Part shown: positions 18,631 to 27,928 of the stretch, one piece after another
How positions within the stretch are numbered: the first letter of the stretch is position 1
Layout: every line of letters starts with the position of its first letter
Program-made: the position numbers and the translations under genes
The notes under the pieces: model-generated
Database searches by the model: none
Told to the model about the DNA's origin: nothing
Seen by the model: the letters and a program-made list of their open reading frames with translations, nothing else
DNA from: Corynebacterium choanae
GTDB lineage: Bacteria > Actinomycetota > Actinomycetes > Mycobacteriales > Mycobacteriaceae
Length of the DNA: 64,000 bases
Assembly (NCBI RefSeq): GCF_003813965.1
Contig: NZ_CP033896.1
Coordinates: 310,001 to 374,000, forward strand
Reading direction: 5' to 3'

Positions 18631-20151
18631 GTGACTGTGCAACTACAGCAAGCCATTGCAGCGCGGATCAGGCAACTGGTCGAAGACGCTGCAGTCGCTG
18701 CTGCCATGGATCACACCACGACCGGCCAGCCGGGGCAACAACACGTCGGTGAATATCTCGCCATCAAACGCGCAATAGACACCCTCCATCGACCCAGCTA
18801 CGAATTACTCCCGCGCAGCGGCTATCCCCTTGCCGGCAGACGGCGCAATGCGAGTATTCCCCCAGTCGCAGGAGCTGGCAGCCGACCAAGTGGGCCGGTG
18901 GGGGCGATCCCGCCGAGCTATCGCCATCGGGCGCAACTACACGCGCTGGAAGAACGACTCGCCCAGCTGGAGCAGTCCGCAGAACATCCCCTGGCGACCA
19001 GTGAATCCCCCGATCAGCGTGCAGCTGTAGAACAAGCCGTTGCCAACGCGCTTTCTCGCCTCGCGGAAGATGACTATATCCAAGACCAACTCGCTGACCT
19101 GCAAGACACCATCAACTATGTTGAGGAAAGCAACCGCCAGTGGCGGGATTTGGTCTACACCTGTGCCCATCTGCAGGCGGCAGCTGCCGATCCGCGGGTT
19201 TTAAGTGCTGCCCCGCGGGAGCAGGTTGCCGATGTTGCTGATCTGCTTGCCCACTATCTGCGAACGATTACCCAGTTTCAACAAGTCAGCAAGCAACGCG
19301 CCGCCGAGCAGCACAGTCATCCGTCGCGACCGGCTGCCAATACTGGACCCGCAGCAAATTCGGCGGAGAAGAAGGCCGCACCGGGGTTGGACGAAGTCGG
19401 CTGGCAGAAAATACCAGTACCGCCAAGCCACCAGACTCAGGCTCAAGATTCTGGCCAACCGTATCTCGACGGTGTGCAGCAGCCGGGCGCTCAACTGCAG
19501 TCTCAAGGTGGATCATCGAACCAGGTTGCTGCCGGCGATAGCGGATCGCCGTGGATCACCGCCCTACCCAGACTGCTTGTATTACTAGTTGCTGGGTGGT
19601 GGTTGATGGTGGGGCAAGCACATCTTCTGCCAGAACTGGTTTCCGCAGAACACTTTGCAGCGGTTCACCGCATCGGCGTGACGGTGCTCGTGGCAATGCT
19701 GTTTGGTATTTGTTGTTGGATGTTGTGTGCGCTCAGCGGGATGAGTAAACCTGCCAAAGCGCTAATCAGCCACCGGAAACCAACCAGCCATGACAGTGTT
19801 ACCGCCGCCCCATGGCTGCAGGCCGACCTGGCGGAGGCACAGCTCAGTGCACTGCTCGCAGCAGCGCAAGCAGCACAGTCGGCGCGTCCGAATATTTCCC
19901 GGCACGATCGGGATATCCTCTTGGCCACAGAGCCGATCAATGTCAGCGACCTCACCGATCATGCGCCGATGGTGCTCCACCATCCGGAGGCACAGACATT
20001 GCTTGCCGAAGTCGTCGATCTTGTGGCGCGCTATTGTGTCGACGACAATCCCACAGCTGAACCACCGGATCTCCCCGAGCTAGAGATCGACCTGCAGCCG
20101 CCGACTTCAGCTGCCGGCAAGTTCCTCTACGAGGTGTGGCTGCAGGAATAA
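18631..20151 (+). CDS. Unrecognised protein with coiled-coil N-terminus and two membrane segments
   Basis: 506 residues from GTG 18631, chosen because the purine-rich GGGGCGGAG lies just upstream; GTG 18601 and ATG 18610 are alternatives. Residues ~90-230 are rich in Gln, Glu, Ala and Leu with heptad-like spacing (HALEERLAQLEQSAEHP, LADLQDTINYVEESN), suggesting coiled coil. A Gln/Ser/Pro-rich linker follows. Two membrane segments are LPRLLVLLVAGWWLMVGQA and VTVLVAMLFGICCWMLCAL (about residues 310-370). The C-terminal ~140 residues are soluble and acidic. No domain was recognised. It resembles the protein at 23539-25023 only in general plan (soluble N-part, central membrane pair, acidic C-part). 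Confidence 0.65.
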   Translation: MTVQLQQAIAARIRQLVEDAAVAAAMDHTTTGQPGQQHVGEYLAIKRAIDTLHRPSYELLPRSGYPLAGRRRNASIPPVAGAGSRPSGPVGAIPPSYRHRAQLHALEERLAQLEQSAEHPLATSESPDQRAAVEQAVANALSRLAEDDYIQDQLADLQDTINYVEESNRQWRDLVYTCAHLQAAAADPRVLSAAPREQVADVADLLAHYLRTITQFQQVSKQRAAEQHSHPSRPAANTGPAANSAEKKAAPGLDEVGWQKIPVPPSHQTQAQDSGQPYLDGVQQPGAQLQSQGGSSNQVAAGDSGSPWITALPRLLVLLVAGWWLMVGQAHLLPELVSAEHFAAVHRIGVTVLVAMLFGICCWMLCALSGMSKPAKALISHRKPTSHDSVTAAPWLQADLAEAQLSALLAAAQAAQSARPNISRHDRDILLATEPINVSDLTDHAPMVLHHPEAQTLLAEVVDLVARYCVDDNPTAEPPDLPELEIDLQPPTSAAGKFLYEVWLQE

Positions 20152-20301
20152 CATCATCGCTGCATCTGTCAGCCTCGTACAGCACCAGTAGCGATGGTAA
20201 GCGACAGGCAACATTTGCCTGCCTCAGCCCTCTAAGGTGGCCACATGCGCCCGCGGGCGGTGTGTTTTCGTCGCAGCAGGCAACGAGCAGTTGCGGTAGC
20301 T

Positions 20302-20406
20302 GGCAGGCTTGATGTTTTCACTCACCAAGTTGTGGGAACGCTTTGCGGTGAGGGGGACTCGACCCGCTCGCGCAGCCAGGGCGAAGCTACGTGTAAAGCA
20401 CTGCAC
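20302..20406 (+). repeat. Diverged direct repeat, copy 1
   Basis: About 105 bases that align with 23426-23530 in the same orientation, roughly 70 percent identical by eye. The best preserved core is GTTGTGGGAACGCT, followed by GCGGTGAG and TACGTG. In copy 2 the repeat ends just before a start codon. Here no gene follows; a transposase remnant does. Confidence 0.6.
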
Positions 20407-20530
20407 GTTGAGTACTGCTGGCCTTGGTGCTACTTGCTAACGGTGCAACATACCTCACCATGATTGCTGGGGTATTTGCTCACGATCGGCACTTGGGTGT
20501 GAAGAACCCCGGGTCGGTCCCCAGAAAATT

Positions 20531-20839
20531 ATGGATGCCTATAGCTTGCGGGGTGGGAAGCGCGGCAACCAGGTGATGGCAGAGGTCATTGAGCAGGTCG
20601 CATCCGAGATCCCGCAAGGCATCGATGAGCTGCGGGTATGAGGTCGGACGATGAACGAGCACGACGAGGACATTCAGATGTAGTTCAATCCTGAGACATC
20701 GAACGGGACAGTTGAAGCGATCCATAGTCGGCTGGAGCACCTACGGGGATCCGCTGTAGGGTTCAAGAATTTGGAACACTGCATCTTGTAATCATTGCTT
20801 TACGCCGGGCAACTCTGGGGGAGGTTTGATGCACCGTAA
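20531..20839 (+). pseudogene. Remnant of an ISL3-family transposase (C-terminal end)
   Basis: A single reading frame from 20531 carries the ISL3 transposase C-terminal signature with three internal stops. The first part reads KRGNQVMAEVIEQVASEIPQ, then GIDELRV-stop-GRTMNEHDEDIQM-stop. Next come FNPETSNGTVEAIHSRLEHL, RGSAVGFKNLEHCIL-stop and SLLYAGQLW. Compare the family pattern LGRTL...SNGPTEAINGRLEHLRGSALGFRN. Stops lie at 20639, 20681 and near 20791. The N-terminal and catalytic parts are absent, so it is inactive. It marks old transposition beside the broken LGFP gene. The surrounding 20152-20905 region holds nothing else that is supported apart from the direct repeat. Confidence 0.75.
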
Positions 20840-20905
20840 ATTCTGAAGGATTACTTAAAATCTCCTTGAGCATTTCCGCAGGTAGGTCTCTAGTTGCATA
20901 GATGA

Positions 20906-22561
20906 TTGCTAAAAAAGGTGGGAAACCTTAGGTTTTTCACATTTTTCGCAGTGTCTTTCCTGCTCGCCGGCAGTCTACTTTCAGTAGATCCCATTGCCTC
21001 AGCTGAGCCGTCCGGCGCAAGTCTTGATAGCATTGCTCTCGAGAGACGGTCCTTCGGGGAAAACTTGGAAGAAAGCATCCAGATTAACTATTCCCCGATC
21101 GACATCGAAACATCTCCGAGAGTTCTCCAAAACACCGGCGGCTTAACTGCTGAACAGGTAAAAGAAGCTCAAGGTGTAGCAGCAAGCTGGCCTGAATCAC
21201 CTGCTTATACGCCGGACGATCCTAAGGCAACCTTGATTACGTCCCCTAGAGCGAAGAGGTCACTCGCGCAACCGAGATGCCGACGATTTGCGCCCCACAA
21301 TATCGAGGTTTGCGGAGCAATCCTCGGGCGTGATGAGCAAGTTGGTGGGGTGATTTCACCCTTTTTGTGGCCCGTTGAACCTATGCAATGAAATCCGGAT
21401 GGATGCGGCTACCGGCTTGCTCTTGCAAACGGAATGATCTACTGGTCGCCCGAAACGGGGGCACATGTCGTTTCAACACAGGTTGTAGCTGTATGGTCTG
21501 CACTAGGGTGGGAAGCCGCCGAGCTTGGTTACCCGACGACTGATCAAGATGGCATCTCTGCAAATCCTATTGAGCGCATGCAGCAATTCCAGGGAGGTGC
21601 CATCGTACAAAACTGGCTAGGTGTCAACGCCGCCGTTTACGGGCGGATCTACAATCGATGGATTGAGTCTGGCGGCATCAGGGGTGCTGCAGGATTTCCA
21701 AGCACGAATGAATCCGATTCAATTTCTCGGCGAGGTCGCTTGAATGTATTTGAGCACGGGATCATCGTATGGTCTCCTGAAAACTGATGCGCATACACTC
21801 ACCGGTAATCCACTGGCGCAGTGGATTACCAACGGATTTGAAGTAGGGAAATGGGGGGTTTCCACCCAGGAAGCCCTAACATTCGAAGGCGATACGCATC
21901 AGGAGTTTCAGGGAGGGATTTCCACGCCCGGAAATCGCGAGTTCGACAAGCAATTAATCCACCTAGATGGAAATATGGTCTACAAAGGGGATGTGGACTT
22001 TCTGGACAATTGCAACAATCTGGAAAATAGATTTCAACCACTCCGAACTGGAAGGTCTTTCAAAGAGCGTCAAGGAGCTTTCGATTTCGAGAGCTCAGTC
22101 AAAATACCTAGCACTTATCCACCTGCCGAAGAAGTTAAGGAATCGTTGAAAGATTTCTGCACCTCCTCCCCGGATCTATTCCCGCTTGGTAGGCAACCGC
22201 TTGTGCGATTAGATCTACGAGGGTCGTGCGCCCGTCACAATACCTGCCACTATGAGTCCGATCGCAAGTTGGCCTCGATCGAAGCATGAAAAAACGGGTA
22301 ACTTGTGACGAGAATTTCAAAAAGGATCTGAAAGCAGTTAGCTCGGAATTTTTCTCCGAAGGGTTCGACTATTCGAACCTTTACTTCAAGACCAAGTGCT
22401 TGCAGAATAGCCTCAAGGCATCGCTAGTTCCGAATATTTACTACGATGCTGTTCGTGTCTCTCACACGCTTACCCAGCATTACAATTCATACGAACTTCC
22501 CAGTGTCAGTGATGTTCAACCGTGGCAACGCGATCCGGATCATTGGTATCTCAGTATTTGA
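20906..22561 (+). pseudogene. Broken LGFP-repeat / phospholipase A2-like secreted protein
   Basis: TTG 20906 opens a signal peptide (KKVGNLRFFTFFAVSFLLAG, cut near IASA-EPSG). Three lesions then split one coherent protein. First, an in-frame TGA at 21389 sits inside the first LGFP repeat (PVEPMQ-stop-NPDGCGYRLALANG). Second, an extra A in the GAAAAC run near 21780 shifts frame: WSPEN-stop should read WSPETDAH. Third, one base is missing near 22287: IEA-stop continues as KKRVTCDENFKKDL, best restored as IEACKKR. LGFP hallmarks include MIYWSPETGAHVVS, LGYPTTDQDG and QFQGGAIVQNW. The C-terminal part (DLRGSCARHNTCHY) looks like a prokaryotic phospholipase A2 in which the usual Asp after the catalytic His is Asn. 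LGFP repeats bind the mycolyl-arabinogalactan wall in related proteins. Composition is AT-richer than the neighbours. Sequencing error at the two frameshifts cannot be excluded. Confidence 0.8.
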
Positions 22562-22603
22562 ACGGCAAAAACATATCCCTGGAAGGACTAGAGGATCCCT
22601 GTT

Positions 22604-23356
22604 ATGCAGACCGACAACTTGTCCGCGCCCCGCACAAACCACACCCGTCGGGAGTCGTTATTTTTCCTCATGTTGGCGGTGGGGCAATTATCGGTTGTGG
22701 TTCCCGCACAGATTCCTGGGGTGAAATTTATCGATTCTGAAACCTCCCAGGTGGTGCTGCTTCCTCATTCTCTTGCCAGGGCGGTGCTTGTCGGGGTGGT
22801 TCCTGCACCTGTGTACTGTCTGCTGTGTGTCGGGTGTGCATGGCTTGTTGTCGCGGCAGTTCGCCGCGGCACCAGCGCCGACGAGAAGCTGTATTCGGCT
22901 GGCTGGTTCTGGCAGGTGGTTGGTGCTGTGGTGACAGGGTTCGCTGTCACCAGCTTTTCTTCTTGGTCACGGGTCGGGGTCTTCGACGTGGCCTACACGG
23001 GAGTGCTCGCGCAGCGCAATAGTAGATACCCACTGATCTGGGGTCTCCCAATGACGATCCTGTTTGGGCTGGGTGCCGCCACCATAGTTGTGGCACTAGC
23101 CTGTTGGTTGGCTGCCCGCAGAAGTCCCCTGCTGCGCATTGGAGTCTTGTGTCTTGCCGTGGTGGGCTTGAGTGTCGCAGAGGTATTCGAGACGGCCACC
23201 ACAGGTAGCCTCAACTGGGTGGTCGCCGGGATGACTGTACTGTGTTGCGGTGCCGGGGTGGGCGTGGCCTATGCGCTTCTACCAGCAGACATTCGTGTCA
23301 CAGCTGATGGCCTGCCACCGGCAGGACACCACACAGTCCCACAGGTGATGAAGTAA
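22604..23356 (+). CDS. Unrecognised integral membrane protein
   Basis: 250 residues with six hydrophobic spans: SLFFLMLAVGQLSVVVPA, VLVGVVPAPVYCLLCVGCAW, FWQVVGAVVTGFAVTSF, LIWGLPMTILFGLGAATIVV, RIGVLCLAVVGLSVAEVF and NWVVAGMTVLCCGAGVGVAY. The N-terminus before the first span is short and polar, so it is probably cytoplasmic. No transporter or enzyme motif was recognised. GC content returns to the genomic level here, unlike the broken gene just upstream. A short hairpin of ACCCC and GGGGT near 23391-23406 may end the transcript. Function is unknown. Confidence 0.65.
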   Translation: MQTDNLSAPRTNHTRRESLFFLMLAVGQLSVVVPAQIPGVKFIDSETSQVVLLPHSLARAVLVGVVPAPVYCLLCVGCAWLVVAAVRRGTSADEKLYSAGWFWQVVGAVVTGFAVTSFSSWSRVGVFDVAYTGVLAQRNSRYPLIWGLPMTILFGLGAATIVVALACWLAARRSPLLRIGVLCLAVVGLSVAEVFETATTGSLNWVVAGMTVLCCGAGVGVAYALLPADIRVTADGLPPAGHHTVPQVMK

Positions 23357-23425
23357 GAAGGCTGCCCTGGCTCGCTACCCGACCTGCAAGACCCCAACCT
23401 CGGGGTATGAGATCAAGTGGTAACC

Positions 23426-23530
23426 GGCAGACTCGGTGTTTCGTCTAACCGAGTTGTGGGAACGCTGCGCGGTGAGCTGGAACAGATCCGCTAGTGCAGC
23501 GCAGGTCGAAAATACGTGAAAGGCACGCTC
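23426..23530 (+). repeat. Diverged direct repeat, copy 2
   Basis: Second copy of the ~105-base sequence found at 20302-20406, same orientation, with the shared core GTTGTGGGAACGCT at 23453-23466. It ends about nine bases before ATG 23539, so it probably holds the promoter and leader of that gene. The pair may derive from duplication of a 5' region. Confidence 0.6.
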
Positions 23531-23538
23531 ACCTGATC

Positions 23539-25023
23539 ATGAACGCTGCAGAACATACCCCTAAATCATTACCAGCGGAGCCACTGGAATGGGAGAATGT
23601 TGCAGACGTCTCGAACGGTACTCACGATTCGACGAAGCCGCTCGACGCTGATCCGATGGCTACTGCAGCAGCGATCACTCGATTGTCGATTGCACTGGCC
23701 AAAGCACGCGCGGCGGAAGCAGAACCCGCGGTGATCGAAAGCCTTGAGGAACAATTGCGCCTGTTAGAAGGCGGTGATGGCGCTGACGTAACTCCCACGG
23801 ATGCTGTGTGGTCGTACGGAAGTGATGATAGTGCGGCTTCATCGACCACCGCAGTTTCCTCGTCAACGTTGGTGTGGCCGGGCACGGCTGAGGTGGATGC
23901 AGCTGCATCGCAACAGGAAACACCAACGGTAACGCAGACTTCCACCGATGAGGCTGCGGACGACTCAGCGGTTCCCGCACACGGCCGCTCGCCAGAACCA
24001 GCCCCGGCTTCGGAGTCAGACGAAGAAACGCTGACAGCAGAGCCGCATGCTGCGAAGCGGCCAACAGTGACCGAACCGCCAGCTACAGACACGCCGGAAG
24101 AGTTAGCAGCAGCACAACAAGTCCGCAAACTCATTGCGGCAATTGCAGCGAGTAACACGAATTATCAGGATGCGGCGCATCTGTTGGCGGATATTTATCG
24201 CACAGCAGGGGATGCGGATGAGCTGCAGCAATATTCTTTTGAACTGCGCAATGCTGTGGAAAAAGCGCTCGCTGACTATATCGCGGAGTACACCGACTCG
24301 ATTGAGGTGGGTGAGGCGATGGAGGTAGTTGGGCGCGCACTAGGTTGGGAAAATCTGCGAATTGGAGATAATTTCGGTGATTACGCTGATTTTATTGCCA
24401 AGGGCAAATCGCGAATTCGGCTAGTGCCTACTGGACAGTTCATCTGGCGAACGCAGACGTGGTTATGGTGGCTGGCATTGTATATCCCCTGGCGGATTAT
24501 CCGCCGACTCATGGAGAACGTTGAAGGACTCTCGTTTATCTGGGATAGCATATTTCTCGGGGTGCTTGTTCCCGTCGGATTATGTCTGTACTTTGCAACC
24601 ACACTTGCCAATAAGTATAAGGAAAAGTCGGAGCCCCGGGTGGTGGAGACTGCTCAATATCCTGCTCTGCACGACGCATTACGGCCGATACGGTGGGTAT
24701 CGGTAGTCGAAGAATTTCAGTTGGCGCTGATGATGGCGCGCGGCGTGCCGGGTGATGTATCCCTTTACTTTGCGACTCACGACGAGCCACTTGCGTTCAC
24801 CGAGGAAGTCCTCGACTATGAGCCGTTGCGTGTCGATGCCGCCACGGCGATGGGGATGAAGACGTACGAGTCGGAGCCTGCGGGGCAGCGTACTGGTGCA
24901 GCCGAATTACTCGCGGATATTAGCGTTGAACGCGCAGAGCCTATCGACAGTGATGCAGGCCGGTTGGCGTTGTTGGTATGGGATCGTCTGGACCGGCCTG
25001 CGATCCTTGAGCAGTACCTGTAA
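23539..25023 (+). CDS. Unrecognised membrane protein with acidic, low-complexity N-terminus
   Basis: 494 residues from ATG 23539; GTG 23494 upstream lies inside the direct repeat and is less likely. Residues 1-190 are rich in Ala, Glu, Asp, Thr and Ser with one helical Ala/Glu stretch (TRLSIALAKARAAEAEPAVI). Residues ~195-300 look helical and soluble. Two membrane segments follow: TWLWWLALYIPWRIIRRL and FIWDSIFLGVLVPVGLCLYF. The C-terminal ~130 residues are soluble and acidic (EEVLDYEPLRVDAATAMG). No family was recognised. It converges with pknG, ending seven bases from the pknG stop codon, so transcripts may overlap. Any link to PknG signalling would be conjecture. Confidence 0.65.
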   Translation: MNAAEHTPKSLPAEPLEWENVADVSNGTHDSTKPLDADPMATAAAITRLSIALAKARAAEAEPAVIESLEEQLRLLEGGDGADVTPTDAVWSYGSDDSAASSTTAVSSSTLVWPGTAEVDAAASQQETPTVTQTSTDEAADDSAVPAHGRSPEPAPASESDEETLTAEPHAAKRPTVTEPPATDTPEELAAAQQVRKLIAAIAASNTNYQDAAHLLADIYRTAGDADELQQYSFELRNAVEKALADYIAEYTDSIEVGEAMEVVGRALGWENLRIGDNFGDYADFIAKGKSRIRLVPTGQFIWRTQTWLWWLALYIPWRIIRRLMENVEGLSFIWDSIFLGVLVPVGLCLYFATTLANKYKEKSEPRVVETAQYPALHDALRPIRWVSVVEEFQLALMMARGVPGDVSLYFATHDEPLAFTEEVLDYEPLRVDAATAMGMKTYESEPAGQRTGAAELLADISVERAEPIDSDAGRLALLVWDRLDRPAILEQYL

Positions 25024-25030
25024 GTTGCTG

Positions 25031-27928
25031 CTAAAACCAGGTGGCCGGACGCACTGAGTTCGCCATATCAACCAGCTGATACCGGTGGCGGGGAAATGGT
25101 GCTTGGCGGGCGAGTGCCCGCAAGCCATCGGCAAGGCCAAGCTGTAGGCCGCGATGGGTGAATGGAAACCCGAGCAGATCGTTCACCGATGCGGCTGCTT
25201 GCAGATGGTGGGCGCGGAGCCACTTCAAGGCGGCGTATTGGATGGCTACATGAATCTGTAGCAGGCGCGGCTCATTGGTGGGGATCGCTTCCAGACGCCG
25301 GGCGGCACGCCGAATGCGGGATTCGGTGAGTTGTTCCGCAGGCCCTGACACCAGCAACACAATAGTGGTTAACTGTGCCATGCGATGATGCCGGGAGGCT
25401 TGCGGTACCCGGTCTAAGGCGGCAACCGCTAACTCGACTTGACCTTCCGCGTTGAGTTGGCGGGCAAGCCCAAACGCGGAAGACACTGTGGCAGGATTCG
25501 TTGCCCACACCAGGCCGTAGAGCCGCAGCGAGTGGAAGCGTAACGCGACCGGGTTGGCGGTGAGATGTGTCCACCGCTCCCCGAGGATATCCATGGTCGA
25601 CTGGTCAATATCTTCCAAGGTGGTGCCGGGACGGTTACACAGGCGAGTGTTTTCCTCCCCGAGTAACCCGGTGGTGTGATTGCCTTGGGCTTGCAGCATG
25701 AGCTCGTCGACGGCCGCAAGTGCCAACTTCGGTGCAGCTTCACCAGGCAAAATGTTGAGCACATTATTAAAGTGCACCTGCGCTGCTGAATAGTCTTCGA
25801 GCAGGAGATGGGTCACCCCGGAATACCATTGATGACGCCAGTCGTCACCGAGGGTGGCTTCTAAGGTTTTCAGCCACGATTGCGCTTGCAGGGTGAGCCC
25901 TAAGTCGAGCAGTGCTCGCACCACGCCCAGAGGGATTTCTGCTGATGTTTGATATTCCTCGGCTTGCATCGCTTGCCGCATGGTCTCAAGGGCCTCGGAG
26001 GGTTCCGCATAAGATGACCCCTGCAGCAGACTGGCGCCAACGTCGGTGCGGTCAATGAGCGGGACAGGAAGGGCAGCAACAACCTCCGGGGGTGTGATGC
26101 GCACCTGCCGGGAAATCCCGTCGATGAGCTGGTCGGTACGAAACACTGCATGTTTCGTGCCAAAGGTGGTACGTTGCGGTGAAAACAGGGAATGCTGTGC
26201 GGGGAAGTGTTTCCCATCCCGAACCGCGAGGATCTCCCGCAGCACCCCGTAGAGCTGGGTGGCGAATTGGCGAATATCTGGGAAACGGACTTGCGGATCA
26301 GGGTTGGTTGCTCGCAGCAGCAGCCGGTAGAAGGATAAGTATTCCCGCAGCAGTGGCATCTCTGTTGGTAGCGGCAGGCGTTGCTCATACACCCCATCGA
26401 TAAGCGGAATCGGCAAGGTGAGCACGGCAAGGGTGCGCCCAATAGAGTAAATATCTGACCGAACCGACGGGCCTTCCGTGGCCACTTCGGGGGCTTGGAA
26501 GCCTTTCGTGCCATAAATATAGCCGTAGGCGCCGATCCCGCTCACTGCGCCCAAGTCGATAAGTTTCACCTGGTCTTCGGTGACAATAATATTATCCGGT
26601 TTGAAATCGTTATAGACCACACCGCGGGAGTGCAGATAGTCAATAGCCGGCAGCACCTCGAGCAGATAGCCGATGGCTAAGGTGACATCCAACACCCCGT
26701 CGGGGCTGTCTTTTTTCCGATCCTTCAACGACGGGCCGCCGACATATTCCATAACAATATATTCAGCTTCATGGTTATGGTCGTCGATAAAGTTGAAGAT
26801 TTTTACAATCTGCGGATGGGTGATATCGGACAGGAAGTCTTTTTCTACTTCGGCAATAGCTTTCGACTGCGGCGAGTCGGCGGTGAACATCCCCTTGAGC
26901 ACCACCCAGCGGCCAGACACATTTTGGTCTTTCGCTAAATAGATCCAGCCCATGCCGCCGTGGGCGATCACCCCACACACTTCATACTGGTTGGCGACAA
27001 TATCGCCCGGCTGCAGGGTAGGGGCGGCGACACCGCGGGCAATATCGTCCGCTGGATCGATGAGTGCTTCCATCGGTTCAGGAAGCTCAATAAACGGTAG
27101 CTCCACCATGCCGTCGGCGATCAGCCGGCCAAAGCGTTCATTGCGGCGGGAAGATTTAAACGTCGATAAGGCTTGCTGGCGGGATTGTTGGGAAGGATCA
27201 TGCGGGTTTTCCGCGCCCTGCTGATGCAGCTGGGACAGATCTTCAAGGAGGGCTTGAATATCGGATTCGGCGATGAGCGCTTTGCCCCCCACTCGTCCCC
27301 GCCGGGGTGGGGTTGCGGAAGTTGCGGCAGGACTGGGGAGTTGGCTGGCGGCAGCAACCCCAATCGGATAGCCGAAATCGTCGCTGGTATCGTCGTCTTC
27401 TTCAAATGGGTTAAATGCCACAGCAGTCGTTGCGGCGGGTTGTACTTCGTTGGTGGAAGAATGCTCCCGATTGGTGTGGCCGGGCACATAGTCTTCGTGG
27501 GCAGTGGGGCTGGTGGCGGTGCCCGCTTGGTCGCTGGCAGTGCCACTTCCCCCACGGGCAAGATCGGCTATATCCAGGCTTGGTGACTCAGGCGCAGTGC
27601 TGGTCTGAGGGTGTTGGTCGTTGCCGTCTTGGCTGCCGTGCATGCTGTGTGCGTGTGCTTCGCCATTGTCCTTGTCATCTTCGTCTTCATCATCGTCGTC
27701 GGCGAAGGGGTCGAAGAGTACTGCCGCGGTTGCCGCAGGATCACTTGCCGGCTGTGTGTCAGTGTCTGGGGTGGGGTGTGTCCCGGTGGTGGCATGTGAC
27801 GCGGTGGTGTTGGCATCGTCATCGTCGGCGAAAGGATCAAACAGCACCGCTTCAGTGGCGACCGGCTCTGCAGGATCGGCAGGGTGCCGCTGGGGTGTGC
27901 TGGCAGGGTCATGGGCGGCGGCCGTCAT
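25031..27928 (-). CDS. pknG: Serine/threonine protein kinase PknG
   Basis: 965 residues, a soluble kinase followed by TPR repeats. The kinase domain spans about residues 305-560: glycine loop AHGGMGWIYLA, Lys in WVVLKGMF, catalytic loop YNDFKPDNIIV (the PknG form of HRD), DLGAVS in place of DFG and GFQAPE. The C-terminal ~400 residues are helical TPR-like. There is no rubredoxin Cys cluster before the kinase, as in corynebacterial but unlike mycobacterial PknG. The N-terminal ~230 residues carry an acidic motif three times: AVLFDPFADDDD at 27-38 and 69-80 and AVAFNPFEEDDD at 169-180. PknG phosphorylates OdhI (GarA), which then stops inhibiting 2-oxoglutarate dehydrogenase. The start overlaps the glnH stop (ATGA); AAAAGGAC lies upstream. 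Confidence 0.96.
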   Translation of the reverse strand: MTAAAHDPASTPQRHPADPAEPVATEAVLFDPFADDDDANTTASHATTGTHPTPDTDTQPASDPAATAAVLFDPFADDDDEDEDDKDNGEAHAHSMHGSQDGNDQHPQTSTAPESPSLDIADLARGGSGTASDQAGTATSPTAHEDYVPGHTNREHSSTNEVQPAATTAVAFNPFEEDDDTSDDFGYPIGVAAASQLPSPAATSATPPRRGRVGGKALIAESDIQALLEDLSQLHQQGAENPHDPSQQSRQQALSTFKSSRRNERFGRLIADGMVELPFIELPEPMEALIDPADDIARGVAAPTLQPGDIVANQYEVCGVIAHGGMGWIYLAKDQNVSGRWVVLKGMFTADSPQSKAIAEVEKDFLSDITHPQIVKIFNFIDDHNHEAEYIVMEYVGGPSLKDRKKDSPDGVLDVTLAIGYLLEVLPAIDYLHSRGVVYNDFKPDNIIVTEDQVKLIDLGAVSGIGAYGYIYGTKGFQAPEVATEGPSVRSDIYSIGRTLAVLTLPIPLIDGVYEQRLPLPTEMPLLREYLSFYRLLLRATNPDPQVRFPDIRQFATQLYGVLREILAVRDGKHFPAQHSLFSPQRTTFGTKHAVFRTDQLIDGISRQVRITPPEVVAALPVPLIDRTDVGASLLQGSSYAEPSEALETMRQAMQAEEYQTSAEIPLGVVRALLDLGLTLQAQSWLKTLEATLGDDWRHQWYSGVTHLLLEDYSAAQVHFNNVLNILPGEAAPKLALAAVDELMLQAQGNHTTGLLGEENTRLCNRPGTTLEDIDQSTMDILGERWTHLTANPVALRFHSLRLYGLVWATNPATVSSAFGLARQLNAEGQVELAVAALDRVPQASRHHRMAQLTTIVLLVSGPAEQLTESRIRRAARRLEAIPTNEPRLLQIHVAIQYAALKWLRAHHLQAAASVNDLLGFPFTHRGLQLGLADGLRALARQAPFPRHRYQLVDMANSVRPATWF

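Noticed and set aside
20480..20740. Minus-strand open frame of 86 codons
   Set aside because: It is the complement of the ISL3 transposase remnant, which explains the sequence on the plus strand.
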